From: an uncultured Piscirickettsiaceae bacterium
GTDB lineage: Bacteria; Pseudomonadota; Gammaproteobacteria; Methylococcales; Cycloclasticaceae
Reading direction: 5' to 3'
Assembly (NCBI GenBank): GCA_913061075.1
Contig: CAJXSK010000003.1
Coordinates: forward strand, 1 to 64,000
DNA: 64,000 nucleotides
Part shown: positions 1 through 10,151 of the stretch, piece by piece
Layout of the letters: the number at the start of each line of letters is the position of its first letter
Numbering within the stretch: the first letter of the stretch is position 1
The notes under the pieces: generated by a model
Database searches by the model: none
Seen by the model: the letters and a program-made list of their open reading frames with translations, nothing else
Told to the model about the DNA's origin: nothing
Made by a program: the position numbers and the translations under genes

Positions 1-197
1 TTTCATTATAAGAATTTTCTACTTAAAACGTCGATTAATTATCGGGGGGATTACAAAATCATAATAAATTTTGTAAGGATTATCCTGGTATTGATCTATT
101 ACTGATAGGTCGCATTGCAACCAACTTGAGTTGCATAAACCCTAGCATTGTAAATAATTTAAAACTCTCGGACTAAATCAGAAAGCTGTTAGAACAA

Positions 198-1994
198 TTA
201 CGTACCGTTAGCTTGTAACCATAACTCCAGCATCATCAATACCCATATGAGTTCACCATAATATGAGGCATGGCCTGATTTATGTTGATTGATAGCATCG
301 TCTAAAAAATCAGCATTGAAAAAGCTTCTTTCTTTTAGTGAGCTAATATTGTCGTAGGCTAGGGCTTGTAGGTCTTTATTGGTTTTCATCCACACACCGA
401 AGGGTAGGCCAAAGCCGTGTTTTGATTTAGTTAATATTTCGTTGGGTAAAAAGCCTTTCATTGCCTGTTTGTAAAAGTGCCTAAGTTGGAGGCCTTTTAA
501 TTTAGTTTGGCTGGGGATTGAGCAAGAGAAGTCCACTAAATCACTATCTAAAAATGGGTACTTCACTTCTACGCCAGCTAGTTGGCACATTTGACTAACT
601 TTTCTTAAATCGTTGTCGGCTAAGGTTCTTTTCCAATCCATGTAATGCATTCGATTAAGGCTGCTAGCATTGTTAGGGGCATTGTAATACGCCTGAAGAT
701 GATTAATGGGGTTGTTGGTGTTAATGGACTCAAGAAGGGAGCTATTAAAGGTGGTTGCTGGCGATATTTGATGTAAAAAATTATAGTTCTCCATTCGCTG
801 AGGTAAAGGAGTAGCGGCTTGTTGAAGAAAGCTATGTCCCTTTGCAAATAATTTATTATTTTTAATTGTGGGTAATAATGTATACGGAAGTTTCGCTAAA
901 GATTTAATGGCACGTGGGGAATTGTTGAATGTCTCAAATATTTTTTGTTTGCTATAGCGTTCATTTCCAGCAAATAATTCATCACCGCCATCGCCTGCTA
1001 ATAATGTTTCACAACCATTTTCCTTGGCTAACTTCGCGCAGAAGTAGGTGGGGATCGCGGAAGAATTTCCAAAAGGTTCATCATAAGCGGCTGCAATTTT
1101 TGGTACAGCATCCAGTACGTCTTGAGGCGTAACAAAATACTCGTGATGTTTTGTATGAAAGTGCCTTGATGCGATACGTGCATAGGGCGTTTCATCGTAG
1201 CCTTCGGCATCAAAACCGATGGTGAAGGTGTTTGGGTTGGATTCGAAAGAAGCTAACGTGCCACTGATTGTTGAGCTATCTAAGCCACCGCTGAGAAAAG
1301 CACCAACACTACTATCCGCTGGAAGGCTTCTTTTGACGGCATTCTTCAAGTGGCCATGAAGTTTTTCATTTAGTTGGTTTTTGTTTAGGTTTGTTTCTTC
1401 GGAAAAGTTAGGTTCCCAATACTTTGTTTTTGTTAGTTTCCCTTGGTCGTATGTTAAATAATGAGCGGGCTCTAGTTTTTTTATACCATTAAAGAAGCTT
1501 TCTGGGCTGGGCACCATGTGAAAATACACATAGTCATAAATAGCTTGGTGATTAATCGTTAGCTTGTTTGGTGAAAGTTGTTGGATTGTTTTAATAGAAT
1601 CGGAAAACAGTACCCCCTCTTTTTCTTTATAAACTAAGCGGCCTATGCCCATTTTATCGATAGCAATAAATAATTTATTGGCTTTAATATCGTAAATACT
1701 AATAACAAAGCCGCCGGTCAGTTTGAGTAAAAAAGCAGCACCTAATTTATTATAAGCGGTGGCTATTGAGGCACTTAGCCCGTGTTGTTTTTTTAGCTGG
1801 CATAGCTCAGGGTCTAACCAAACAGGTTGGCCGGAATAAGTGATGATGAGGTTATCATGTTGCTCAGGTCGGTTGTTTTGGTTAATAAATAAGCAAGGGC
1901 TGTGTTGAATGATCGCGTTGCCCCAATCTGTCGATTCAATAGACGGTGAGTTCTTTACGTTATCTGCGATAAGGTGGCCAAAAAATACAGACAT
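198..1994 (-). CDS. Asparagine synthase-like amidotransferase (exopolysaccharide locus type)
   Basis: 598-aa ORF; PP-loop SVGAFLSGGLDSSTISG, GDGGDELFAGNERY, and asparagine synthase C-terminal motifs; N-terminus MSVFFG lacks the usual Cys2. Confidence 0.88.
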   Translation of the reverse strand: MSVFFGHLIADNVKNSPSIESTDWGNAIIQHSPCLFINQNNRPEQHDNLIITYSGQPVWLDPELCQLKKQHGLSASIATAYNKLGAAFLLKLTGGFVISIYDIKANKLFIAIDKMGIGRLVYKEKEGVLFSDSIKTIQQLSPNKLTINHQAIYDYVYFHMVPSPESFFNGIKKLEPAHYLTYDQGKLTKTKYWEPNFSEETNLNKNQLNEKLHGHLKNAVKRSLPADSSVGAFLSGGLDSSTISGTLASFESNPNTFTIGFDAEGYDETPYARIASRHFHTKHHEYFVTPQDVLDAVPKIAAAYDEPFGNSSAIPTYFCAKLAKENGCETLLAGDGGDELFAGNERYSKQKIFETFNNSPRAIKSLAKLPYTLLPTIKNNKLFAKGHSFLQQAATPLPQRMENYNFLHQISPATTFNSSLLESINTNNPINHLQAYYNAPNNASSLNRMHYMDWKRTLADNDLRKVSQMCQLAGVEVKYPFLDSDLVDFSCSIPSQTKLKGLQLRHFYKQAMKGFLPNEILTKSKHGFGLPFGVWMKTNKDLQALAYDNISSLKERSFFNADFLDDAINQHKSGHASYYGELIWVLMMLELWLQANGT

Positions 1995-1996
1995 AG

Positions 1997-2722
1997 TTAT
2001 TTGTTTTTAACGGTTTCAGGTGCTGTTGTAATAGGGGCTTTAATAGGATTAAGCGCTTCTTTAGGTGGCCAGAGTTTAACCCGTTTAAGCTTGTTTTTTA
2101 AACCGTTTAAAGGAAATTTGGCACTGTAAGCAATAATGGCTTGTTGTTGTGCTAAATTGTATTTTTTTTGCCCAAAGAGAAATAAGCCATAGTTATAGCG
2201 AATAATGGGATTGTTAGGTGAGAGCTCAACGGCAATTTTATATTGCTCTCCCGCCATTTTTATATGCTTGGTTTTTTTTAGATAGTTGCCATATAACATA
2301 CGTGTAGTGGCATCTTTAGGGCTGAAATTAATAGCGCGTTGAAAGTAGCACTCTACAGGTGATGTTGGCTTGGGCTTTCTTGGAAAAAGTAGTTTGTAAC
2401 GACTAATTGCATCTAGAGCTCTGTGATGGTTCGGCCATGCTCTTAAAGTATAGTCAATGTCATCATGTAGAAGGCCTCTTTTACCTTTAGTGAGACTTGA
2501 GACCATAGGGGGAAAATGGGCGCCTTCTACAAGCCTTAATTCATGCATGCGACTTGCTCTTGTAAGGTAATCAAATGGGCCAAAATTATGCCCCTTACCG
2601 TTGCATGTGGCTCCCTTGAATGACTCACCAACCCAAGGCGCATTAGCAGCCTGACTATTAGTAATTGCACATACCCATAAAAAAGCAAGTAAGGGCAGAG
2701 TTTTGAGTAATTGTATTTTCAT
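1997..2722 (-). CDS. TPR-repeat periplasmic protein with signal peptide
   Basis: N-terminal hydrophobic signal LLKTLPLLAFLWVCAITNSQAANA; TPR-like repeats (AGEQYKIAVELSPNNPIIRYNYGLFLF). Confidence 0.7.
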   Translation of the reverse strand: MKIQLLKTLPLLAFLWVCAITNSQAANAPWVGESFKGATCNGKGHNFGPFDYLTRASRMHELRLVEGAHFPPMVSSLTKGKRGLLHDDIDYTLRAWPNHHRALDAISRYKLLFPRKPKPTSPVECYFQRAINFSPKDATTRMLYGNYLKKTKHIKMAGEQYKIAVELSPNNPIIRYNYGLFLFGQKKYNLAQQQAIIAYSAKFPLNGLKNKLKRVKLWPPKEALNPIKAPITTAPETVKNK

Positions 2723-2730
2723 GTTATTCC

Positions 2731-3702
2731 TTAAAACCGTTTGTAATTGATATGGTACATGGTTCTAATTTCTTTGGTCCATTTGGTATGCCAATTCATG
2801 ACTTTTCCATAAAACTCTATGGTTTTGGATTTTTTTTCTTCAAAAATAGAAGGGAAGCTATCCTTACGCATTAACATGGCGGGTGATGAGGTTGAAATTT
2901 CTTCGTTATAGGTTGTTTTTAGAATAATGAACTGGTTGTTATTTCTAATACATAAGTCCATTGCGACCAGTTCGTCGTCATAATAACATTGGTAGATAAA
3001 GCCATTATTGCTTGAGCAAAACTGTTGCATCATGTCGCTATAAAATTTCCCTTGATCATTGTCTATATGAATGGCAGTGCCTTGGCCACTTTTCCAACCA
3101 GCCGTTTCTAACTTGCCATACTGTACGATGGCGGCATCAACGTCATTGGGTTCAGTAATTGTTTTAAGCGCTCTTGAAACACCTTCGCGTTCTAAGCGAT
3201 TCCTTTGCCGGTTAAGGTTTTGGCGTAAATTTTTACCGCGTTCAGCCCAGTATTCATCAAAACTTTTGTTTAGGCTTACTCGGCCTGTTTCAATATAGTC
3301 TAAGGTTGATATATGGCCACTATTCGTTGGCCTTTCTATTAAGTCAGGGTCTTGTTGGGTTAAGCCAAAGACCATGGTGGTAAATGGAAGCTTTTTAAAC
3401 AGAGCGGTTAATAAGTCAGCAGTATTCTGGTTTTTTTCTTGTACCCACAGGCCGATAGGGGCTTGAGATGGCTGAAAGCTTATGTATGAACCGAAGCGGT
3501 CTTTTGTAATGACACTTAATGCAAGCGGTTTGTTAGGCTCGCCGAAAACAACGAGTTGTTCCTTGCCTGAGCCAAAGTGCTTCAATAAAGGTTTAATAAA
3601 TTGACAGCTTAATACAGGCGTATTAGGCCCTGATATATTTAGACTATCCCATGCGTTTGCATATTGGTCAAATGATGAAATAGGTAATAGTTTGCAATCC
3701 AT
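2731..3702 (-). CDS. FemAB/CelD-like GNAT-fold protein, XrtA-system associated type
   Basis: 323 aa; motifs NLRQNLNRQRNRLEREG and DDELVAMDLCIRNNNQFIILKTTYNEE typical of BcsL/CelD/FemAB-like acyltransferases. Confidence 0.7.
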   Translation of the reverse strand: MDCKLLPISSFDQYANAWDSLNISGPNTPVLSCQFIKPLLKHFGSGKEQLVVFGEPNKPLALSVITKDRFGSYISFQPSQAPIGLWVQEKNQNTADLLTALFKKLPFTTMVFGLTQQDPDLIERPTNSGHISTLDYIETGRVSLNKSFDEYWAERGKNLRQNLNRQRNRLEREGVSRALKTITEPNDVDAAIVQYGKLETAGWKSGQGTAIHIDNDQGKFYSDMMQQFCSSNNGFIYQCYYDDELVAMDLCIRNNNQFIILKTTYNEEISTSSPAMLMRKDSFPSIFEEKKSKTIEFYGKVMNWHTKWTKEIRTMYHINYKRF

Positions 3703-3704
3703 TG

Positions 3705-4892
3705 TTAGCTCTTTATGGTTTCTTTAATTGTTGTAATCATCCAATCTAGTTCGTCTTGAGTCAGAGATTGATGGCAGGGAAATTGAAAAATTGTTTTAGA
3801 TAGTTCGCAGCTTATTGGAAATTCTTCTGGAGTAATTTGTTCATCTAAATATTCACCAAAACGCCAAATTGGCACGCCTTTTTCTTTTAACGCAGAAAAG
3901 TGTAAGTCGGGATTATCGAATTTCAGTGGGTAAACTAATGGGGTAACGCCATCAGGACTAGATTCAAAAAGAGGTTCGCAGCCGGGTAAGTCTTTTAACG
4001 CGTTATGAAGCACTTTGTAATTATGCTGCCTTTTTGAACAGATGGAAGAATAGTTTGCCCGGGTTATGATTTGTTTTGAAAAGTAGGTTGAGTGGACGTT
4101 AATCCAGTTTTCATCTAGTCCAAAACCCCCTTCTGAAGATCCGGGGACACTCGTCAGTTTTTCGGAGCCAGAAACTGAACGTTTAATACTATTCCATAAG
4201 TTGTTTTTTACAGACAATAGTAGGTTTAAAAAAGTGCCCCTTTTACCTAGTCGTTTGAAGGAAATTGCTTTTTCAAAGGAGTTAATGGCTGATTTTAGTT
4301 GGAAAGGCAGGGTCGGTTTATTTAATGTAATGGTTGATACATCATGCTTGTCTGAGGCTAGAATGCCGCCATCGAGTACAGGAAAGAATTTCATAGTGCT
4401 GGCAATGGCGTAGTCACCTACCGTGCCGACTGGTTTGCTAGTAGTTTCACCAAAAAATGCGTGAGCACAATCTTCTATCAGAAAGATATTATGTTTGTCA
4501 CAAAGCTGTTTTATGTCAGATAAATCTTGTGTAAACCCAAAAAAGTGGGTGACTAAAATAGCCTTTGTTTGCTTGTTAATTTTCTCGCTAATGTCTTTAA
4601 TGTCTGGGCTGGTGTCTTTATTTACTTTGTAAAAAAAGACACTCGAAGTCAGTCGTAAAGCTGGCGAAACCATGGATTCACAATGATAAGAGGGGACTAG
4701 TACATTATGTGCGCTGGTTACCTGACATAATTCTAGTGCTATGGATAATGCGGCCCTTCCACTAGTGGTGTTAAGTTTGTATTGAGCATCAAAAATGGAT
4801 GGCGTTTTGTGTTGGTGAGGTTTTGCCCAATATCCATCATCCAAAATGGGCGACAAGGGAATAAATGGAGGCGGAAAGTTATTAATATCCAT
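3705..4892 (-). CDS. DegT/DnrJ/EryC1/StrS-type PLP-dependent aminotransferase
   Basis: GRAALSIALE, VPSYHCESMVSPAL, LIEDCAHAFFG and STMKFFPVLDGG (candidate PLP lysine). Confidence 0.8.
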   Translation of the reverse strand: MDINNFPPPFIPLSPILDDGYWAKPHQHKTPSIFDAQYKLNTTSGRAALSIALELCQVTSAHNVLVPSYHCESMVSPALRLTSSVFFYKVNKDTSPDIKDISEKINKQTKAILVTHFFGFTQDLSDIKQLCDKHNIFLIEDCAHAFFGETTSKPVGTVGDYAIASTMKFFPVLDGGILASDKHDVSTITLNKPTLPFQLKSAINSFEKAISFKRLGKRGTFLNLLLSVKNNLWNSIKRSVSGSEKLTSVPGSSEGGFGLDENWINVHSTYFSKQIITRANYSSICSKRQHNYKVLHNALKDLPGCEPLFESSPDGVTPLVYPLKFDNPDLHFSALKEKGVPIWRFGEYLDEQITPEEFPISCELSKTIFQFPCHQSLTQDELDWMITTIKETIKS

Positions 4893-5015
4893 GAAGTAAA
4901 GCGGTTAATCCATTAATGTTTATTGTGCAAAAGTATAGTCGAGATTTGTAAAATATGTCGTTTCAGTTTTGTGCTAAAGTTTAGCCACTTATTCAAATAA
5001 TAATATAAACACTTT

Positions 5016-6194
5016 ATGGAAAACCTGCTTTTCTTAGTGCACCGAATACCTTATCCACCAAATAAAGGTGACAAAATTCGTTCTTTTCATTTTTTAAAAC
5101 ACCTTTCAAAACACTTCAACGTTTTTTTAGGGGCGTTTATTGATGACGTTAATGATGCTGTTCATGAAGAAAAAGTTAAAGCACTATGTTCGAGTGTTAA
5201 ATTAATAAATATTAACCCAAAAGTACGTACTTGTTTGAGCGCAAAAGGGTTGTTGACGGGTGAGTCGTTGAGTGTGCCGTATTATGATGTGGCACCAATG
5301 CATGACTGGGTTGCTGATACAGTTAGTGCGCATCAAATTAATAAGGCCTTTGTGTTTTCATCGGTGATGTCGCAATTTATTATGCCATATGAAAATATGA
5401 GTGTAATAGCCGACTTTGTAGATATTGATTCGGATAAATGGCGACAATATGCTGGCAAAAAACGTTGGCCAATGAGTTGGGTTTATAAGCGTGAGTCAGA
5501 TCGTTTATTTGAGTACGAGAAAGAAGTAACCTTGAGGGCTGATAAGGTTTTGTTTGTTTCACAAAAAGAGGCTGATTTATATAAGACGTTGATTGGTGAA
5601 GGTTCAAGTGTTGTTGATTTTGTTAATAACGGTGTGGATGTTGATTACTTTATGCCAAGTGATGAGTTTGCTAGCCCTTATCCGGCGGATAAAAAAGTAA
5701 TTTTATTTACAGGTGCGATGGATTATTGGGCTAATGCAGATGCCGTTATTTGGTTGGTAGACAATGTACTGCCAACGTTGCGTGAATTGGATGTGCCTGT
5801 TGTTTTTTATATCGTCGGGTCAAATCCGTCTGCCGCTGTAGAAACATTGCAAAAAAATAAAGACGTGGTGGTGACAGGAAGGGTTGAGGATATGCGACCG
5901 TACCTACAGTTTGCAGATGTTATTGCAGCACCCTTGCATATCGCCAGAGGGATACAAAACAAAGTATTAGAAGCAATGGCAATGGGTAAGTCCGTTGTAG
6001 CTACTACCTATGCGATGGAGGGAATAGATGCAGATACTAAAGGTGTTGTTGTAATTGATGAAGCTGATGGGTTTTCTAGAGAGTTGATACAAATGATGAA
6101 GATGAAATCTTTTGTTTTAGAGAACAGGGCGTTTGTGGAGGAACACTTTAGTTGGAAAGAAAGTGTGAGAAAGTTAGTGTCGTTTTTACAATAA
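5016..6194 (+). CDS. Glycosyltransferase, PEP-CTERM/XrtA-associated (Stp1-like)
   Basis: N-term HRIPYPPNKGDKIRSFHFLKHL; GT-B C-terminal domain with VVTGRVEDMRPYLQFADVIAAPLHIARGIQNKVLEAMAMGKSVVAT. Confidence 0.85.
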   Translation: MENLLFLVHRIPYPPNKGDKIRSFHFLKHLSKHFNVFLGAFIDDVNDAVHEEKVKALCSSVKLININPKVRTCLSAKGLLTGESLSVPYYDVAPMHDWVADTVSAHQINKAFVFSSVMSQFIMPYENMSVIADFVDIDSDKWRQYAGKKRWPMSWVYKRESDRLFEYEKEVTLRADKVLFVSQKEADLYKTLIGEGSSVVDFVNNGVDVDYFMPSDEFASPYPADKKVILFTGAMDYWANADAVIWLVDNVLPTLRELDVPVVFYIVGSNPSAAVETLQKNKDVVVTGRVEDMRPYLQFADVIAAPLHIARGIQNKVLEAMAMGKSVVATTYAMEGIDADTKGVVVIDEADGFSRELIQMMKMKSFVLENRAFVEEHFSWKESVRKLVSFLQ

Positions 6195-6196
6195 CG

Positions 6197-7345
6197 TTAA
6201 ATTTTAGGAATGAATGGGTAAGGTTGAAAGCCCGCTTTTTCACGTGTTTTGTAATAGAGATTAAATCCGGGTAACTGTATATTTTCCTTAGCGATAATGA
6301 CGTTGTTTGTAGCGGTTAGTTTTGTTAATTCGGACTTCTTATGGATCAATACATTGTGACCATTTCGTTCAAGAATGAAGGTGTTATCCGATAGTTCAAT
6401 TGAGTTTTTTTGATACGGCATACTTTCAAGTCCAAAACCTATCATGTCACCGTTGGATGTAAAAGGTCCTTGCTGAAGTATGGAATTGGTGATTTTTAAT
6501 TCGCCACCTTGAGAAATATCAATTAGGCGGCTGTCTATTGAGGATAGTGAGGCAATGATGCTGTTTTTTATGATTGTTTTACTTGATCGAGACTTGATTT
6601 CATGGCCTTGACTTTTAGCAGCAATAAATAGGCTGTTCGTTATGTAGAGTTCACCGCCATTGGTGTATATGCCGTGGGCTTGTCCATTCTTACCCAATTT
6701 TTCGAACCGACTGTCATTAATAGCTATTAACCCCGCATTTTTACCAGCTAAAAGGCCAGTTTGGCTGTCGTGAAAATATACGTGGTTTAGTTCGAGGTGC
6801 CTGCCTTCATGACGCACACAGGCTCCATTGTTGTGCCTTACCTTGATATGTCTGCATTCGATATTGCTGATAGTGGTGAAGTCACCCTTGGTAATAATAG
6901 CGCCTTTTCCTTCAGCTTGTGTGTTTTCGATGATGACATGCCCAGCTCCGATAATTTTTACGTAATTTGCTTTTACTATAAGTGGGTTGTGGTACGTGCC
7001 AGGGCCAATAATGACGGTATCACCATCTTTTATATGTGCTGATGCTTGTTTAAATGACGGGTAAGTTTTCGAGCCAACTTTAATGGTGTTTTCAGGGATG
7101 TTTTGTAATTTTTTTGGGGTCCAATGACCAAACTGGTTAATAATTTCTATTTCTAAAGAATCCTTTGGTTTAATGCTTACGCCGGCGAACACACTGGGAA
7201 CGAAAGGTGAAAGGTAATTGATGGCATAGTTAACTGCTTTTTTGCTGAATTCAGGCTTAAAAAATAGGATGCCTGAGGCCATTAAATGTACTGTTATACT
7301 GGATACAATTAAATACCATGAGGCGAACTTTATAAATGCTTTCAT
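6197..7345 (-). CDS. Right-handed parallel beta-helix (pectate-lyase-like) protein
   Basis: Signal/TM N-terminus and repeated short beta-strand turns (IIGPGTYHNPLIVKANYVKIIGAGHVIIENT ... ITNSLFIAAKSQGHEIKS). Confidence 0.7.
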   Translation of the reverse strand: MKAFIKFASWYLIVSSITVHLMASGILFFKPEFSKKAVNYAINYLSPFVPSVFAGVSIKPKDSLEIEIINQFGHWTPKKLQNIPENTIKVGSKTYPSFKQASAHIKDGDTVIIGPGTYHNPLIVKANYVKIIGAGHVIIENTQAEGKGAIITKGDFTTISNIECRHIKVRHNNGACVRHEGRHLELNHVYFHDSQTGLLAGKNAGLIAINDSRFEKLGKNGQAHGIYTNGGELYITNSLFIAAKSQGHEIKSRSSKTIIKNSIIASLSSIDSRLIDISQGGELKITNSILQQGPFTSNGDMIGFGLESMPYQKNSIELSDNTFILERNGHNVLIHKKSELTKLTATNNVIIAKENIQLPGFNLYYKTREKAGFQPYPFIPKI

Positions 7346-7391
7346 ATAATATTCAGTCTAGTAGAAATACAATTTTCCGAGAAATAATTTA

Positions 7392-8156
7392 ATGTTGAAA
7401 AAAATATCTTTGGTCGTGGTTATTGCTATTGGCCATTGTACGCTAGCTATTGGTTCATCATTACCCGATACCATAGATAATATTAAACGGAGTGTTGTTT
7501 CTGTTGCAACCGTTATGTTGAGGCGATCACCTCGCGTGATTTTTTATGGCACAGGGTTTGTTGTTGCCAATGGAAATTATGTAATGACAAATGACCACGT
7601 TGTGCCCAAAAAAATAAAGCATGATAAAAACGAAGCATTGGTTGTATTTACGGGGGAAGGGAACCGACCTGAGCCGCGTGAAGCCGTTGTTGTTATGCGG
7701 GATGAACTGCATGATCTTGCTTTGTTGCGTATTAAGGGTAAGCCTTTAGCTGCCGTGACTATTGGTGATTCGAGTAAAGTACGTGAGGGTGAGCGTTACG
7801 CGCTAACGGGTTTCCCTATTGGCATGGTATTAGGGCAATATCCTGTGACCCATGTTGGTATTGTGTCGGGTAAGCCCCCCATTGTTACACCAGCGCCGTC
7901 ATCTCGGCAATTAACGGCAGAGCAAATAAAACGTAATAGGCACCCATTCAAGGTGTTTCAACTAGATGCTATCGCTTACCCTGGTAATAGCGGCAGCCCG
8001 CTTTATGATGTGGATAATGGCCGTGTTGTGGGTATTGTTAACAGTGTATTCGTGAAAAAATCTAAAGAATCGGCGTTAACGTCACCTAGTGGGATTACTT
8101 ATGCTATTCCAGCTGAATACATGACTCGGTTACTTAAAAAAGCGGGCGTGCAATAG
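7392..8156 (+). CDS. Exported trypsin-like serine protease
   Basis: Signal peptide; catalytic-triad contexts VMTNDHVV, LHDLALLRI, YPGNSGSPLYD. Confidence 0.85.
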   Translation: MLKKISLVVVIAIGHCTLAIGSSLPDTIDNIKRSVVSVATVMLRRSPRVIFYGTGFVVANGNYVMTNDHVVPKKIKHDKNEALVVFTGEGNRPEPREAVVVMRDELHDLALLRIKGKPLAAVTIGDSSKVREGERYALTGFPIGMVLGQYPVTHVGIVSGKPPIVTPAPSSRQLTAEQIKRNRHPFKVFQLDAIAYPGNSGSPLYDVDNGRVVGIVNSVFVKKSKESALTSPSGITYAIPAEYMTRLLKKAGVQ

Positions 8157-8232
8157 AGCAAAATAATGTATTTCAGTTGGTTTCTACTAGTATGGACTAT
8201 AATATTGTTAACAATAAAATGAGGGATGGGTT

Positions 8233-8484
8233 TTGGTAAAGTTAGAACAGATAAGAGCAATTGTTATTGCAGTTCTTGGTCTAGGTGAGGATGGTATTGA
8301 TTTAGATGAGAACAGTGCGTTGTTAGGCGCTATTCCTGAATTTGATTCGATGGCAGTTGTGTCAATTTTAACGACGATTGAAGATCAGTATGATGTGTTT
8401 GTCGAAGATGATGAAATCAGTGCCGAAACATTCGAAACACTGGGAACACTACATCAGTTTGTTATTGAGAAATTAGCTGCATAA
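8233..8484 (+). CDS. Acyl carrier protein (exosortase A system-associated type)
   Basis: 83 aa; IPEFDSMAVVSILTTIEDQYD phosphopantetheine-site region; probable TTG start after a GAGGGATGGG Shine-Dalgarno-like stretch. Confidence 0.8.
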   Translation: MVKLEQIRAIVIAVLGLGEDGIDLDENSALLGAIPEFDSMAVVSILTTIEDQYDVFVEDDEISAETFETLGTLHQFVIEKLAA

Positions 8485-8493
8485 TTAAACGTT

Positions 8494-9306
8494 ATGCTCC
8501 AGCCGTATTTTTTAAAGACGCCTCAGGGTAATATCTTTATCCAATCCTTTGTGCCAGAAACCCCTAATGGCGACGTAGTGCTGTTTACCCCTCCGTTTGC
8601 CGAAGAAATGAATAAATCCAGACGTATGATGACATTATTAGGCCGTTCTCTTTGCGCAAAGGGGGTGTTAATGGTAAGTCCTGATTTGTATGGTACGGGT
8701 GATAGTGAGGGTGACTTTTCTGATGCCAACTGGACTATTTGGCAAAAAAATATTGAATTATTGGTGCAAAAGCTAAAAGAAGATGGGGTTAAAACGCTTA
8801 GTTTCGTTGGATTACGAATGGGTTGTTTGTTGATTAATGACATTATCTCAACGTATCAAATAATAGTTAAAGACGTGATTTTCTGGAAGCCAGTGACTTC
8901 GGGCAAACAAATGGTGAATCAATTTTTGCGCTTAAGAGTCGCCAATAGCATGATGGGTGGGCTTAAAGAAACAACAGCATCTTTGCGCGAACAGCTAATC
9001 AGTGACGGTGAGCTTGAGGTAGCCGGTTATAGTTTGAATGCGGGTTTAGTGTCTGCCCTGGATGAGCAAACAATGGCAAACAAACCTTTTAATGAGTCTA
9101 TTAATTGGCATTGGTGTGAAGTGCTAGCATCAGATAATCAGCCAATACCTATGGCGAGCACAAAACTTATCAAAGATTTAAGTGGCCAGGGTATTGAAAC
9201 TAATTTGCAGCAGTTTGTTGGGGAAAACTTTTGGGCTAATCAAGAAATTTCAGAAATCCCAGAGTTGATTTCAGCAACAAGTCGCATTTTATGTGGGGCT
9301 GATTGA
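8494..9306 (+). CDS. Alpha/beta hydrolase, exosortase A system-associated hydrolase 2-like
   Basis: 270 aa; PPFAEEMNKSRRMMTLLGRSL, DLYGTGDSEGDF; pairs with the next ORF (4-bp overlap). Confidence 0.8.
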   Translation: MLQPYFLKTPQGNIFIQSFVPETPNGDVVLFTPPFAEEMNKSRRMMTLLGRSLCAKGVLMVSPDLYGTGDSEGDFSDANWTIWQKNIELLVQKLKEDGVKTLSFVGLRMGCLLINDIISTYQIIVKDVIFWKPVTSGKQMVNQFLRLRVANSMMGGLKETTASLREQLISDGELEVAGYSLNAGLVSALDEQTMANKPFNESINWHWCEVLASDNQPIPMASTKLIKDLSGQGIETNLQQFVGENFWANQEISEIPELISATSRILCGAD

Positions 9307-10151
9307 TGGGTGGTAACGAAGAATCGTTAGTGTTTACATGTGAAGGCGAGGAACTGGTTGGAATTATCCACCAGCCAAAAAAGCCATCTGGCTTAGGTGT
9401 TTTACTGGTTGTGGGTGGCCCGCAGTACCGAGTTGGTAGCCACCGCCAATTTGTAACGCTAGCTCGTTACCTTGCTGAACAGGGCGTTACGGTATTCAGG
9501 TTTGATTACCGAGGCATGGGTGATAGTGCAGGGCCCATGCAAGATTTTGAACAAGCTGGCGCAGACATTAAGGCGGCGACGGATGTTTTTTTAGAACATG
9601 AGAGTAATTTAACGTCCCTAACACTTTGGGGGTTGTGTGATGCGGCATCAGCTATTTGTTTTTATGCATCACAAGATGCCAGAATTAATAATTTAGTGTT
9701 ATTGAACCCTTGGGTAAGAACGGAACAAGGTGAAAGCAAAGTTTTTTTAAAGGACTATTACCTAAAACGTTTTTTCTCTAAAGCCTTTTGGCAAAAAATA
9801 ATGTCTGGTGATGTGAATGTAATGGCTTCTACCAAATCATTAAGCGAAAAGGTATTAGGTGTATTTAAAAAAGAACGAGAACCTAAAAAACAAGGTTTAT
9901 TGCCCTTGCCTGACAGAGTGTTAAATAGCCTGGGTAAATACACCCACCCCATATTATTTATCTTTAGTGGTAAAGATCTAACGGCCAAAGAATTTATTCA
10001 CTTGGTTGAAACGGATGTAAAAGGGCAAGCTTTAATGACGCAAGCTAATGTGTCTCGCGTAGATTTGCCTGATAGTGATCATACATTTTCACGAGACGAA
10101 TGGAAAACTCAGGTGAATGTCGCAACACTAGGTTGGTTAAAAGCGCTGTGA
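9303..10151 (+). CDS. Alpha/beta hydrolase, exosortase A system-associated hydrolase 1-like
   Basis: 282 aa; VGGPQYRVGSHRQFVTLARYLAEQGVTVFRFDYRGMGDS. Confidence 0.82.
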   Translation: MMGGNEESLVFTCEGEELVGIIHQPKKPSGLGVLLVVGGPQYRVGSHRQFVTLARYLAEQGVTVFRFDYRGMGDSAGPMQDFEQAGADIKAATDVFLEHESNLTSLTLWGLCDAASAICFYASQDARINNLVLLNPWVRTEQGESKVFLKDYYLKRFFSKAFWQKIMSGDVNVMASTKSLSEKVLGVFKKEREPKKQGLLPLPDRVLNSLGKYTHPILFIFSGKDLTAKEFIHLVETDVKGQALMTQANVSRVDLPDSDHTFSRDEWKTQVNVATLGWLKAL

